This document shows, in pieces, positions 51,645 through 60,039 of a DNA stretch of 64,000 nt. The stretch comes from Streptomyces tubercidicus. Lineage in GTDB: Bacteria; Actinomycetota; Actinomycetes; Streptomycetales; Streptomycetaceae. Positions within the stretch are counted from its first letter, which is position 1; every line of letters starts with the position of its first letter. Position numbers and translations under genes: made by a program. The stretch spans positions 4,526,001-4,590,000 of the forward strand of contig NZ_CP114205.1 in assembly GCF_027497495.1 (NCBI RefSeq). The letters are read 5' to 3'. Under the pieces are notes generated by a model. The model was not told where the DNA came from. It was given only the letters and a program-made list of their open reading frames with translations, and ran no database searches.

Positions 51645-51926
51645 ATGCCGCGCAGTCTCAAGAAGGGGCCCTTCGTCGACGACCACCTTTCCAAGAAGGT
51701 GGATGTTCAGAACGATGCCGGCACCAAGAACGTCATCAAGACCTGGTCCCGCCGCTCCATGATCGTCCCGGCCATGCTCGGCCACACGATCGCGGTGCAC
51801 GACGGCCGCAAGCACGTCCCGGTGTTCGTCACCGAGTCGATGGTCGGCCACAAGCTCGGCGAGTTTGCGCCGACCCGCACCTTCCGCGGCCACGAGAAGG
51901 ACGACCGCAAGTCGCGGCGTCGTTGA
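51645..51926 (+). CDS. rpsS: 30S ribosomal protein S19
   Basis: 93 residues. It starts MPRSLKKGPFVDDHLSKKV and includes IVPAMLGHTIAVHDGRKHVP. S19 lies in the 30S head with S13. 12 bases after rplB. Confidence 0.98.
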   Translation: MPRSLKKGPFVDDHLSKKVDVQNDAGTKNVIKTWSRRSMIVPAMLGHTIAVHDGRKHVPVFVTESMVGHKLGEFAPTRTFRGHEKDDRKSRRR

Positions 51927-51969
51927 TCGGCGGAGTGCGAAGACTATGACTGACACCGAAGGGACAACC

Positions 51970-52317
51970 ATGGAAGCCAGGGCCCAGGCGCGGTACATCC
52001 GCGTCACGCCCATGAAGGCCCGCCGCGTGGTGGACCTTATCCGTGGCATGGATGCCACGGAGGCTCAGGCGGTCCTGCGTTTCGCCCCGCAGGCCGCGAG
52101 CGTGCCGGTTGGCAAGGTGCTGGACAGCGCCATTGCCAACGCTGCACACAACTACGACCACACGGACGCCTCCACGCTGGTCATCAGCGAGGCGTTCGTC
52201 GACGAGGGTCCGACCCTGAAGCGGTTCCGTCCGCGTGCTCAGGGCCGTGCCTACCGGATCCGCAAGCGGACCAGCCACATCACCGTGGTCGTCAGCAGCA
52301 AGGAAGGAACCCGGTAA
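51970..52317 (+). CDS. rplV: 50S ribosomal protein L22
   Basis: 115 residues from the ATG at 51970 (MEARAQARYIRVTPMKARR), after GAAGGGACAACC; an ATG at 51946 would add 8 residues. The tunnel loop region RFRPRAQGRAYRIRKRTSH is intact. One-base overlap with rpsC. Confidence 0.97.
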   Translation: MEARAQARYIRVTPMKARRVVDLIRGMDATEAQAVLRFAPQAASVPVGKVLDSAIANAAHNYDHTDASTLVISEAFVDEGPTLKRFRPRAQGRAYRIRKRTSHITVVVSSKEGTR

Positions 52318-53144
52318 TGGGCCAGAAGGTAAACCCGCACGGGTTCCGCCTCGGCGTGACGACGGACTTCAAGTCCCGCTGGTACGCCGACAAGCTGTAC
52401 AAGGACTACGTCAAGGAAGACGTCGCCATTCGTCGCATGATGACGAAGGGCATGGAGCGCGCCGGTATCTCCAAGGTGGAGATCGAGCGCACCCGTGAGC
52501 GCGTCCGCGTTGACATCCACACCGCTCGTCCGGGCATCGTCATCGGCCGCCGCGGCGCCGAGGCCGACCGCATCCGCGGCGAGCTGGAGAAGCTGACCGG
52601 CAAGCAGGTCCAGCTGAACATCCTCGAGGTCAAGAACCCCGAGACCGATGCTCAGCTCGTGGCCCAGGCCGTCGCCGAGCAGCTGTCGTCCCGCGTCTCC
52701 TTCCGTCGCGCCATGCGTAAGAGCATGCAGTCGACGATGAAGGCCGGCGCCAAGGGCATCAAGATCCAGTGTGGTGGCCGTCTCGGCGGCGCCGAGATGT
52801 CCCGCTCGGAGTTCTACCGCGAGGGCCGTGTGCCCCTGCACACGCTCCGTGCGAACGTCGACTACGGCTTCTTCGAGGCCAAGACCACCTTCGGCCGTAT
52901 CGGCGTGAAGGTCTGGATCTACAAGGGCGACGTCAAGAACATCGCCGAGGTGCGTGCCGAGAACGCTGCCGCCCGTGCGGGTAACCGCCCGGCCCGCGGT
53001 GGCGGCAACGACCGCCCGCGCCGCGGTGGCGAGCGTGGCGGCCGTGGTGGCCGCAAGCCGCAGCAGCAGAACGCCGCTGCCGAGGCCCCCAAGGCCGAGG
53101 CCGCTGCCGCTGCTCCGGCGGAGACCCCCGGAACGGAGGCCTGA
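52317..53144 (+). CDS. rpsC: 30S ribosomal protein S3
   Basis: 275 residues. The KH domain is seen in HTARPGIVIGRRGAEADRIR; core ends near residue 210. The last 65 residues form a Gly/Arg-rich then Ala/Glu/Pro-rich tail (RPARGGGNDRPRRGGERGG), longer than in E. coli but common in actinobacteria. S3 lines the mRNA entry tunnel. Confidence 0.98.
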   Translation: MGQKVNPHGFRLGVTTDFKSRWYADKLYKDYVKEDVAIRRMMTKGMERAGISKVEIERTRERVRVDIHTARPGIVIGRRGAEADRIRGELEKLTGKQVQLNILEVKNPETDAQLVAQAVAEQLSSRVSFRRAMRKSMQSTMKAGAKGIKIQCGGRLGGAEMSRSEFYREGRVPLHTLRANVDYGFFEAKTTFGRIGVKVWIYKGDVKNIAEVRAENAAARAGNRPARGGGNDRPRRGGERGGRGGRKPQQQNAAAEAPKAEAAAAAPAETPGTEA

Positions 53145-53149
53145 CCGAC

Positions 53150-53569
53150 ATGCTGATCCCTCGCAGGGTCAAGCACCGCAAGCAGCACCACCCGAAGCGC
53201 AGCGGTATGGCCAAGGGTGGCACCGAGCTGGCCTTCGGTGAGTACGGCATTCAGGCCGTCACCCCGGCTTACGTGACGAACCGTCAGATCGAGTCCGCTC
53301 GTATCGCGATGACCCGTCACATCAAGCGTGGCGGCAAGGTCTGGATCAACATTTACCCGGACCGCCCGCTCACGAAGAAGCCGGCCGAAACCCGCATGGG
53401 TTCCGGTAAGGGTTCTCCGGAGTGGTGGGTCGCGAACGTCAAGCCCGGTCGGGTGATGTTCGAGCTGTCCTTCCCGAACGAAAAGGTTGCCAAGGAGGCG
53501 CTGACCCGCGCCGCCCACAAGCTTCCGATGAAGTGCCGCATCGTGCGGCGCGAGGCAGGTGAGTCGTGA
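53150..53569 (+). CDS. rplP: 50S ribosomal protein L16
   Basis: 139 residues. It starts MLIPRRVKHRKQHHPKRSGM and contains RPLTKKPAETRMGSGKGSPE, the loop near the A-site tRNA. Its stop overlaps the rpmC start. Confidence 0.98.
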   Translation: MLIPRRVKHRKQHHPKRSGMAKGGTELAFGEYGIQAVTPAYVTNRQIESARIAMTRHIKRGGKVWINIYPDRPLTKKPAETRMGSGKGSPEWWVANVKPGRVMFELSFPNEKVAKEALTRAAHKLPMKCRIVRREAGES

Positions 53570-53793
53570 TGGCGGCCGGTACCAAGGCGACCGAGCTGCG
53601 CGAGCTGAATGACGAGGACCTCGTCGGCAAGCTTCGTGAGGCCAAGGAGGAGCTGTTCAACCTCCGCTTCCAGGCGGCGACCGGACAGCTTGAGAACCAC
53701 GGTCGGCTCAAGTCCGTCCGTAAGGACATCGCCCGGATCTACACCCTGATGCGTGAGCGCGAGCTGGGCATCGAGACGGTGGAGAGCGCCTGA
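53569..53793 (+). CDS. rpmC: 50S ribosomal protein L29
   Basis: 74 residues from the ATG at 53569 (TGATG with rplP); a GTG one codon earlier is also possible. Core motif EAKEELFNLRFQAATGQLEN. L29 is a two-helix protein at the tunnel exit next to L23. Confidence 0.97.
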   Translation: MAAGTKATELRELNDEDLVGKLREAKEELFNLRFQAATGQLENHGRLKSVRKDIARIYTLMRERELGIETVESA

Positions 53794-54074
53794 TGAGCGA
53801 GAAGAATGTGACTGAGACGAACGAGCGCGGTTTCCGCAAGACCCGTGAGGGTCTCGTCGTCAGCGACAAGATGGACAAGACCGTCGTCGTCGCCGTCGAG
53901 GACCGCGTCAAGCACGCGCTGTACGGCAAGGTCATCCGCCGTACCAACAAGCTCAAGGCGCACGACGAGCAGAACGCTGCCGGCGTCGGCGACCGCGTCC
54001 TCCTGATGGAGACCCGGCCGCTGTCCGCCACCAAGCGCTGGCGCATCGTCGAGATCCTCGAGAAGGCCAAGTAA
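53793..54074 (+). CDS. rpsQ: 30S ribosomal protein S17
   Basis: 93 residues. Motifs: RKTREGLVVSDKMDKTVVVA and YGKVIRRTNKLKAHDEQN. Last gene of the S10 operon, joined to rpmC by TGATG. Two hairpins follow before rplN. Confidence 0.98.
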   Translation: MSEKNVTETNERGFRKTREGLVVSDKMDKTVVVAVEDRVKHALYGKVIRRTNKLKAHDEQNAAGVGDRVLLMETRPLSATKRWRIVEILEKAK

Positions 54075-54078
54075 TCCC

Positions 54079-54099
54079 TCCTAGGGGGACCCCCTAGGA
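54079..54099. repeat. Perfect 21-bp palindrome at the S10/spc junction
   Basis: TCCTAGGGGG-A-CCCCCTAGGA, 5 bases after the rpsQ stop. As RNA it would fold with a small GGACC-like loop. Confidence 0.7.
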
Positions 54100-54115
54100 A
54101 CAGTTCCGCCAGGCT

Positions 54116-54152
54116 CGGCAGGGGCTCGTCACGTAAGCGGCAGCCCCTGCCG
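54116..54152 (+). terminator. Hairpin between rpsQ and rplN
   Basis: CGGCAGGGGCT pairs perfectly with AGCCCCTGCCG (11 bp, 15-base loop), 28 bases before rplN. Probably a partial terminator or processing site separating the S10 and spc groups. Confidence 0.7.
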
Positions 54153-54180
54153 GGAACCGGCAGACACACAGGAGATAGAC

Positions 54181-54549
54181 GTGATCCAGCAGGAGTCGCG
54201 ACTGCGGGTCGCCGACAACACTGGTGCGAAGGAAATCCTTTGCATCCGTGTTCTCGGTGGTTCCGGTCGCCGCTACGCGGGCATCGGTGACGTCATCGTC
54301 GCCACCGTGAAGGATGCGATCCCCGGTGGCAACGTGAAGAAGGGTGACGTCATCAAGGCGGTCATCGTTCGCACCGTCAAGGAGCGCCGCCGTCCGGACG
54401 GCTCGTACATCCGCTTCGACGAGAACGCGGCCGTCATCCTCAAGAACGATGGCGACCCCCGCGGCACCCGCATCTTCGGCCCCGTGGGCCGGGAGCTGCG
54501 CGAGAAGAAGTTCATGAAGATCATCTCGCTCGCGCCGGAGGTGCTGTAA
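54181..54549 (+). CDS. rplN: 50S ribosomal protein L14
   Basis: 122 residues. The GTG gives MIQQESRLRVADNTGAKEIL, the standard start, with CACAGGAGATAGAC upstream. Also DENAAVILKNDGDPRGTRIF. L14 forms an intersubunit bridge. First gene of the spc operon. Confidence 0.98.
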   Translation: MIQQESRLRVADNTGAKEILCIRVLGGSGRRYAGIGDVIVATVKDAIPGGNVKKGDVIKAVIVRTVKERRRPDGSYIRFDENAAVILKNDGDPRGTRIFGPVGRELREKKFMKIISLAPEVL

Positions 54550-54552
54550 CCG

Positions 54553-54876
54553 ATGAAGATCAAGAAGGGCGACCTGGTCCAGGTCATCACCGGTAAGGAC
54601 AAGGGCAAGCAGGGCAAGGTCATCCAGGCCTTCCCCCGCGAGGACCGCGTCCTGGTCGAGGGTGTCAACCGGGTCAAGAAGCACACCAAGGCCGGCCAGA
54701 CCGCTCGTGGTTCGAAGACCGGCGGCATTGTGACGACCGAGGCCCCCATCCACATCAGCAACGTTCAGCTGGTCGTGGAGAAGGACGGCAACAAGGTCGT
54801 CACCCGCGTCGGGTACCGCTTCGACGACGAGGGCAACAAGATCCGCGTTGCCAAGCGGACCGGTGAGGACATCTGA
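54553..54876 (+). CDS. rplX: 50S ribosomal protein L24
   Basis: 107 residues. KOW motif in MKIKKGDLVQVITGKDKGKQ. Early 50S assembly protein. It begins 3 bases after rplN and overlaps rplE by one base. Confidence 0.98.
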   Translation: MKIKKGDLVQVITGKDKGKQGKVIQAFPREDRVLVEGVNRVKKHTKAGQTARGSKTGGIVTTEAPIHISNVQLVVEKDGNKVVTRVGYRFDDEGNKIRVAKRTGEDI

Positions 54877-55436
54877 TGACTGCCACCACCAACGCGCCGC
54901 GTCTCAAGACGCGCTACCGCGAAGAGATCGCCGGGAAGCTGAAGGACGAGTTCTCCTACGAGAACGTCATGCAGATCCCCGGTCTGACCAAGATCGTGGT
55001 CAACATGGGTGTGGGCGACGCCGCCCGCGACTCCAAGCTGATCGAGGGTGCCATCAAGGACCTCACCACGATCACCGGCCAGAAGCCGGCCGTCACCAAG
55101 GCCCGTAAGTCCATCGCGCAGTTCAAGCTGCGTGAGGGCCAGCCGATCGGTGCCCACGTCACCCTCCGCGGTGACCGCATGTGGGAGTTCCTGGACCGCC
55201 TGCTGTCGCTCGCGCTGCCGCGCATCCGCGACTTCCGTGGTCTGTCCCCGAAGCAGTTCGACGGTCGGGGCAACTACACCTTCGGTCTCACCGAGCAGGT
55301 CATGTTCCACGAGATCGACCAGGACAAGATCGACCGTACCCGGGGTATGGACATCACCGTGGTCACCACGGCGACCAACGACGATGAGGGCCGCGCTCTC
55401 CTTCGTCACCTCGGCTTCCCGTTCAAGGAGGCGTGA
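54876..55436 (+). CDS. rplE: 50S ribosomal protein L5
   Basis: 186 residues. Motifs: VMQIPGLTKIVVNMGVGDA, TGQKPAVTKARKSIAQFKLR and HEIDQDKIDRTRGMDITVVT. L5 binds 5S rRNA. The next gene starts just past its stop. Confidence 0.98.
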   Translation: MTATTNAPRLKTRYREEIAGKLKDEFSYENVMQIPGLTKIVVNMGVGDAARDSKLIEGAIKDLTTITGQKPAVTKARKSIAQFKLREGQPIGAHVTLRGDRMWEFLDRLLSLALPRIRDFRGLSPKQFDGRGNYTFGLTEQVMFHEIDQDKIDRTRGMDITVVTTATNDDEGRALLRHLGFPFKEA

Positions 55437-55441
55437 GCGAG

Positions 55442-55627
55442 ATGGCGAAGAAGGCTCTGATTGCCAAGGCTGCTCGCAAGCCGAAGTTCGGTGTGCGCGC
55501 GTACACCCGCTGCCAGCGCTGCGGCCGTCCGCACTCCGTTTACCGCAAGTTCGGCCTGTGCCGCGTGTGCCTTCGTGAGATGGCTCACCGTGGCGAGCTG
55601 CCGGGCGTGACCAAGAGCTCCTGGTAA
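55442..55627 (+). CDS. rpsZ: 30S ribosomal protein S14 type Z
   Basis: 61 residues from the ATG at 55442 (MAKKALIAKAARKPKFGVRA). C24, C27, C40 and C43 (RCQRCGRPH and CRVCLREM) form the zinc site, so this is the zinc form of S14. Streptomycetes usually keep a zinc-free S14 elsewhere under Zur control. A GTG at 55433 would add three residues. Confidence 0.97.
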   Translation: MAKKALIAKAARKPKFGVRAYTRCQRCGRPHSVYRKFGLCRVCLREMAHRGELPGVTKSSW

Positions 55628-55738
55628 TCCCCTAGTTGGGATGACCGGGGCTCTCGGTAAGCAATCGGCCGGCGGGCGCACCCACCCCTTTTCCCGTAGG
55701 GTAGAAGGGTTTGGGCGCCCCGCCGCCCGAGACCGACC

Positions 55739-55753
55739 GCGGGCCGAGCCCGC
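55739..55753 (+). repeat. Short hairpin in the rpsH leader
   Basis: GCGGGC-CGA-GCCCGC in the 238-base gap between rpsZ and rpsH, where I see no gene. A TAGGGT hexamer near 55697 could be a -10 without a good -35. Confidence 0.4.
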
Positions 55754-55865
55754 ATAACGTCGCTTACTACGCCGTAGGTCCCCGCGCCGCACCCGTCCCG
55801 ACTCTGATCGGGGAGAGGGATGGCGCACATAGGAAACCCCGGCGAGAGAGGCCGAAGGCCAATTC

Positions 55866-56264
55866 ATGACCATGACTGATCCCATCGCAGACATGCTGAC
55901 CCGTCTGCGGAACGCGAACTCGGCGTACCACGACACCGTCGTGATGCCGCACAGCAAGATCAAGTCGCACATCGCGGAGATCCTCCAGCAGGAGGGTTAC
56001 ATCACCGGCTGGCGCGTCGAGGACGCAGAGGTTGGCAAGAACCTCGTCCTCGAGCTGAAGTTCGGCCCGAACCGCGAGCGCTCGATCGCCGGCATCAAGC
56101 GGATCTCGAAGCCGGGCCTCCGGGTCTACGCAAAGTCCACCAACCTGCCGAAGGTCCTCGGCGGCCTGGGCGTGGCGATCATCTCCACGTCCCACGGTCT
56201 CCTGACCGGTCAGCAGGCCAGCAAGAAGGGCGTGGGTGGGGAAGTCCTCGCCTACGTCTGGTAA
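55866..56264 (+). CDS. rpsH: 30S ribosomal protein S8
   Basis: 132 residues (MTMTDPIADMLTRLRNANSA). C-terminal motif STSHGLLTGQQASKKGVGGE is standard. S8 is a primary 16S-binding protein and in E. coli represses spc operon translation. The ATG follows a weak AAGGCC site. Confidence 0.98.
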   Translation: MTMTDPIADMLTRLRNANSAYHDTVVMPHSKIKSHIAEILQQEGYITGWRVEDAEVGKNLVLELKFGPNRERSIAGIKRISKPGLRVYAKSTNLPKVLGGLGVAIISTSHGLLTGQQASKKGVGGEVLAYVW

Positions 56265-56286
56265 CCAGGGAACGGAGGAATAGCTA

Positions 56287-56826
56287 ATGTCGCGTATTGG
56301 CAAGCTGCCCATCCAGGTTCCCGCTGGTGTGGACGTCACCATCGAGGGCCGGACGGTCGCGGTGAAGGGCCCCAAGGGTTCCCTCTCGCACACCGTCGCG
56401 GCGCCCATCGAGGTCGCCAAGGGTGAGGACGGCGTGATCAACGTCTCCCGCCCGAACGACGAGCGTCAGAACAAGGCCCTGCACGGCCTGTCCCGCACGC
56501 TGGTGGCGAACATGATCACCGGCGTGACCCAGGGCTACAGCAAGGCTCTTGAGATCAGCGGTGTCGGCTACCGCGTCCAGGCGAAGGGCTCCAACCTGGA
56601 GTTCTCGCTGGGCTACAGCCACCCCATCGTCGTCGAGGCGCCCGAGGGCATCTCCTTCAAGGTCGAGTCCCCGACCAAGCTCAGCGTCGAGGGCATCGAC
56701 AAGCAGAAGGTCGGCGAGGTGGCGGCGAACATCCGCAAGCTGCGTAAGCCTGACCCGTACAAGGCCAAGGGCGTCAAGTACGCCGGCGAGGTCATCCGCC
56801 GCAAGGTCGGAAAGGCTGGTAAGTAA
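56287..56826 (+). CDS. rplF: 50S ribosomal protein L6
   Basis: 179 residues. MSRIGKLPIQVPAGVDVTIE at the start and KPDPYKAKGVKYAGEVIRRK near the end are typical. L6 lies near the sarcin-ricin loop. GGAGGA precedes the ATG. Confidence 0.98.
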   Translation: MSRIGKLPIQVPAGVDVTIEGRTVAVKGPKGSLSHTVAAPIEVAKGEDGVINVSRPNDERQNKALHGLSRTLVANMITGVTQGYSKALEISGVGYRVQAKGSNLEFSLGYSHPIVVEAPEGISFKVESPTKLSVEGIDKQKVGEVAANIRKLRKPDPYKAKGVKYAGEVIRRKVGKAGK

Positions 56827-56829
56827 GCC

Positions 56830-57213
56830 ATGGCATACGGTGTGAAGATCGCTAAGGGTGACGCCTACAAGCGCGCCGCCGCTAAGCGTCGCCACATCCG
56901 CATCCGTAAGCGGATTTCGGGTACCCCGGAGCGTCCGCGTCTCGTGGTGACGCGGACCAACCGTGGCATCACGGCGCAGGTCATCGACGACATCGCGGGC
57001 CACACGCTCGCTTCGGCGTCGACCCTGGACGCGTCGATTCGTGGTGGCGAGGGCGACAAGAGCGCTCAGGCCAAGCAGGTCGGCTCCCTGGTCGCCGAGC
57101 GTGCCAAGGCCGCCGGTGTCGAGGCCGTCGTGTTCGACCGTGGTGGCAAGCAGTACGCCGGGCGGATTGCCGCTCTGGCCGACGCCGCCCGCGAAGCCGG
57201 GCTGAAGTTCTAA
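56830..57213 (+). CDS. rplR: 50S ribosomal protein L18
   Basis: 127 residues. Motifs: HIRIRKRISGTPERPRLVVT and FDRGGKQYAGRIAALADAAR. Binds 5S rRNA with L5. Starts 3 bases after rplF. Confidence 0.98.
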   Translation: MAYGVKIAKGDAYKRAAAKRRHIRIRKRISGTPERPRLVVTRTNRGITAQVIDDIAGHTLASASTLDASIRGGEGDKSAQAKQVGSLVAERAKAAGVEAVVFDRGGKQYAGRIAALADAAREAGLKF

Positions 57214-57259
57214 GCCCCGGTTCCGGAGCTAGCGGACGTAACAGAGAGAGGTAAATCCA

Positions 57260-57862
57260 ATGGCTGGACCCCAGCGCCGCGGGAGCGGTGCCGGTGGCGG
57301 CGAGCGGCGGGACCGGAAGGGTCGCGACGGTGGCGCTGCCGCCGAGAAGACCGCATACGTTGAGCGCGTTGTCGCGATCAACCGTGTCGCCAAGGTTGTC
57401 AAGGGTGGCCGTCGCTTCAGCTTCACCGCGCTGGTCGTGGTGGGCGACGGTGACGGCACCGTAGGTGTCGGTTACGGCAAGGCCAAGGAAGTTCCGGCTG
57501 CCATCGCCAAGGGCGTGGAAGAGGCCAAGAAGAACTTCTTCAAGGTCCCCCGTATCCAGGGCACCATCCCTCACCCCATCCAGGGCGAGAAGGCTGCGGG
57601 CGTCGTCCTGCTCAAGCCGGCTTCCCCCGGTACCGGTGTGATCGCCGGTGGCCCCGTGCGTGCCGTTCTGGAGTGCGCGGGCATCCACGACGTGCTGAGC
57701 AAGTCGCTCGGCTCGTCGAACCCGATCAACATCGTGCACGCCACGGTGACCGCGCTTCAGGGCCTGCAGCGCCCCGAGGAGATCGCGGCCCGTCGTGGCC
57801 TGCCGCTGGAGGACGTTGCTCCCGCCGCTCTGCTGCGGGCGCGTGCCGGGGTGACCGCGTAA
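57260..57862 (+). CDS. rpsE: 30S ribosomal protein S5
   Basis: 200 residues. An N-terminal Gly/Arg-rich extension precedes the RNA-binding core (VKGGRRFSFTALVVVGDGDG, GYGKAKEVPAAIAKG). S5 is an accuracy (ram) protein and spectinomycin target site; the loop region looks normal. Overlaps rpmD by one base. Confidence 0.98.
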   Translation: MAGPQRRGSGAGGGERRDRKGRDGGAAAEKTAYVERVVAINRVAKVVKGGRRFSFTALVVVGDGDGTVGVGYGKAKEVPAAIAKGVEEAKKNFFKVPRIQGTIPHPIQGEKAAGVVLLKPASPGTGVIAGGPVRAVLECAGIHDVLSKSLGSSNPINIVHATVTALQGLQRPEEIAARRGLPLEDVAPAALLRARAGVTA

Positions 57863-58044
57863 TGGCGCACCTCAAGATCACGCAGACGAAGTCCTTCATC
57901 GGTAGCAAGCAGAATCACCGCGACACCCTCCGTTCGCTGGGCCTCAAGCGGCTCAACGACGTGGTTGTCAAGGAGGACCGCCCCGAGTTCCGCGGCATGG
58001 TGCACACCGTCCGCCACCTCGTGACGGTTGAGGAGGTCGACTGA
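57862..58044 (+). CDS. rpmD: 50S ribosomal protein L30
   Basis: 60 residues: MAHLKITQTKSFIGSKQNHR, then LGLKRLNDVVVKED. Standard length. Starts on the last base of the rpsE stop (TAATG). Confidence 0.97.
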   Translation: MAHLKITQTKSFIGSKQNHRDTLRSLGLKRLNDVVVKEDRPEFRGMVHTVRHLVTVEEVD

Positions 58045-58045
58045 C

Positions 58046-58501
58046 ATGGCGGAGACCAACCCGCTGAAGGTCCACAACCTCCGGCCCGCCCCGGGCGCCA
58101 AGACCGCCAAGACCCGTGTGGGTCGTGGTGAGGCGTCCAAGGGTAAGACCGCTGGTCGTGGTACCAAGGGCACGAAGGCCCGTTACCAGGTTCCGGAGCG
58201 CTTCGAGGGTGGGCAGATGCCCCTCCACATGCGCCTCCCGAAGCTGAAGGGCTTCAAGAACCCCGCCCACAAGCAGTTCCAGGTCGTGAACCTGGCGAAG
58301 CTGGCCGAGCTCTACCCGCAGGGTGGCGAGGTCACGGTGGCCGATCTGGTCGCCAAGGGCGCGGTGCGCAAGAACGAGCTCGTCAAGGTCCTGGGCCAGG
58401 GCGAGATCTCCGTGGCGCTGCAGGTTTCGGTTGACGCCGTTTCCGGCTCCGCCAAGGAGAAGATCGCCGCTGCCGGCGGCACCGTCACCGAGCTCATCTG
58501 A
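58046..58501 (+). CDS. rplO: 50S ribosomal protein L15
   Basis: 151 residues from the ATG at 58046 (MAETNPLKVHNLRPAPGAK). The Gly/Lys-rich GRGEASKGKTAGRGTKGTKA and FEGGQMPLHMRLPKLKGFKN are typical. Last gene of the spc group; followed by a strong terminator. Confidence 0.98.
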   Translation: MAETNPLKVHNLRPAPGAKTAKTRVGRGEASKGKTAGRGTKGTKARYQVPERFEGGQMPLHMRLPKLKGFKNPAHKQFQVVNLAKLAELYPQGGEVTVADLVAKGAVRKNELVKVLGQGEISVALQVSVDAVSGSAKEKIAAAGGTVTELI

Positions 58502-58518
58502 GTTCGCTGGTTCAACTG

Positions 58519-58551
58519 ACCGGGGATGCCCATCGATTGGGCATCCCCGGT
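58519..58551 (+). terminator. Strong terminator between rplO and secY
   Basis: ACCGGGGATGCCCA pairs perfectly with TGGGCATCCCCGGT (14 bp) around TCGAT, followed by TGGTC. It separates spc from secY-adk-map. Confidence 0.88.
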
Positions 58552-58580
58552 TGGTCGTTCCACGGGGGTATGGTCGCCGG

Positions 58581-58586
58581 TAAGGT
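58581..58586 (+). promoter_or_regulatory. Candidate secY promoter -10
   Basis: TAAGGT, with only a weak -35 (TTCCAC, 17 bases upstream). It sits between the rplO terminator and the secY leader hairpins. Confidence 0.4.
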
Positions 58587-58604
58587 GGCAGGCAGTGTTG
58601 TTTT

Positions 58605-58657
58605 GTCCGGGACCAGTCCCCGGACGCTCACCGCACAGGCCGTGCCTGTGCGGTTTT
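58605..58657 (+). promoter_or_regulatory. secY leader: hairpin followed by terminator-like hairpin
   Basis: GTCCGG...CCGGAC (58605-58625) is followed by ACCGCACAGGC-CGT-GCCTGTGCGGT (58630-58654, perfect 11 bp) running into TTTT. The second has the form of an intrinsic terminator 70 bases before secY, suggesting attenuation. Confidence 0.7.
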
Positions 58658-58725
58658 GGCCGCTAACTATTCGTCGATCCTCAAGACCGTCACCTCTCGC
58701 ACAGGCGGGAGGCGCAGGAGGCACC

Positions 58726-60039
58726 GTGCTCACCGCGTTCGCCCGAGCGTTCAAGACGCCCGACCTGCGCAAAAAGCTGCTGTTCACATTGGGCATCATC
58801 GTGCTCTACCGGATCGGCGCGCATGTCCCGGTCCCCGGGGTGAATTACGCGAACGTCGAGACCTGTATGAAGCAGGCCGGCGGTAACAGCGGATTGTTCG
58901 CCCTGGTGAACATGTTCAGCGGTGGTGCGCTGCTGCAGATCACGATCTTCGCGCTGGGGATCATGCCGTACATCACGGCGAGCATCATCCTCCAGCTGCT
59001 GACCGTCGTGATTCCCCGGCTGGAGGCCCTCAAGAAAGAGGGACAGTCCGGCCAGGCGAAGATCACCCAGTACACGCGCTATCTGACCGTGGCGCTCGCC
59101 GTCCTGCAGGGCACCGGCCTGGTGGCCACCGCCCGCAGCGGTGCGCTCTTCCAGAACTGCTCGGTCGCCAGCGAGATCGTGCCCAGCGAATCGATCTTCA
59201 CCACCATCACGATGGTCATCACGATGACCGCCGGCACCTGCCTGATCATGTGGCTCGGTGAGCTCGTCACCGACCGCGGTATCGGCAACGGCATGTCGAT
59301 CCTGATGTTCATCTCGATCGCCGCCGGCTTCCCGGGCGCCCTGTGGGGCATCAAGAAGGCGGGCAAGCTGGCCGACGGCTGGATCGAGTTCCTCGCGGTG
59401 ATCGCGGTGGGCCTGGCGATGGTCGCCCTGGTGGTCTTCGTCGAGCAGGCCCAGCGGCGGATCCCGGTGCAGTACGCGAAGCGGATGATCGGCCGCCGGT
59501 CCTATGGCGGTACGTCCACGTACATCCCGCTCAAGGTGAACCAGGCGGGTGTGATTCCCGTCATCTTCGCGTCATCGCTGCTCTACATTCCGGCCCTCAT
59601 CGCGCAGTTCAGCGGGTCGAAGGCGGAGTGGGCGGTGTGGATCGGCACCAACTTCACCAAGGGAAATCACCCGGTTTACATCGTTACGTACTTCCTGCTG
59701 ATCGTGTTCTTCGCCTTCTTCTACGTGGCCATCAGCTTCAACCCCGAAGAAGTTGCCGACAACATGAAGAAGTATGGTGGCTTCATCCCGGGTATCCGGG
59801 CTGGTCGCCCGACGGCCGAGTACCTCAGCTACGTGCTCAACCGGATCACGTGGCCGGGCTCGCTGTACCTGGGGCTGATCGCGCTCGTACCAACAGTGGC
59901 GTTGGTGCTTTTCAACGCGAACCAGAACTTCCCGTTCGGCGGGACTAGCATCCTGATCATCGTGGGTGTGGGTCTGGAGACCGTGAAGCAGATCGAGAGC
60001 CAGCTTCAGCAGCGCAACTACGAAGGGTTCCTCCGCTGA
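58726..60039 (+). CDS. secY: Preprotein translocase subunit SecY
   Basis: 437 residues from the GTG at 58726, with GCAGGAGG about 6 bases upstream; this is the standard streptomycete length. Ten membrane helices; landmarks LGIMPYITASIILQLLTVV (plug/helix 2b region), ITMTAGTCLIMWLGELVTDR, and SFNPEEVADNMKKYGGFIPG. It is the channel of the Sec system. The stop overlaps the adk start (TGATG), coupling the two. Confidence 0.98.
   Translation: MLTAFARAFKTPDLRKKLLFTLGIIVLYRIGAHVPVPGVNYANVETCMKQAGGNSGLFALVNMFSGGALLQITIFALGIMPYITASIILQLLTVVIPRLEALKKEGQSGQAKITQYTRYLTVALAVLQGTGLVATARSGALFQNCSVASEIVPSESIFTTITMVITMTAGTCLIMWLGELVTDRGIGNGMSILMFISIAAGFPGALWGIKKAGKLADGWIEFLAVIAVGLAMVALVVFVEQAQRRIPVQYAKRMIGRRSYGGTSTYIPLKVNQAGVIPVIFASSLLYIPALIAQFSGSKAEWAVWIGTNFTKGNHPVYIVTYFLLIVFFAFFYVAISFNPEEVADNMKKYGGFIPGIRAGRPTAEYLSYVLNRITWPGSLYLGLIALVPTVALVLFNANQNFPFGGTSILIIVGVGLETVKQIESQLQQRNYEGFLR

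Noticed and set aside
58537..58725. Extended secY start at 58537
   Set aside because: The extension would cross the terminator and leader hairpins; the GTG at 58726 gives the family length.
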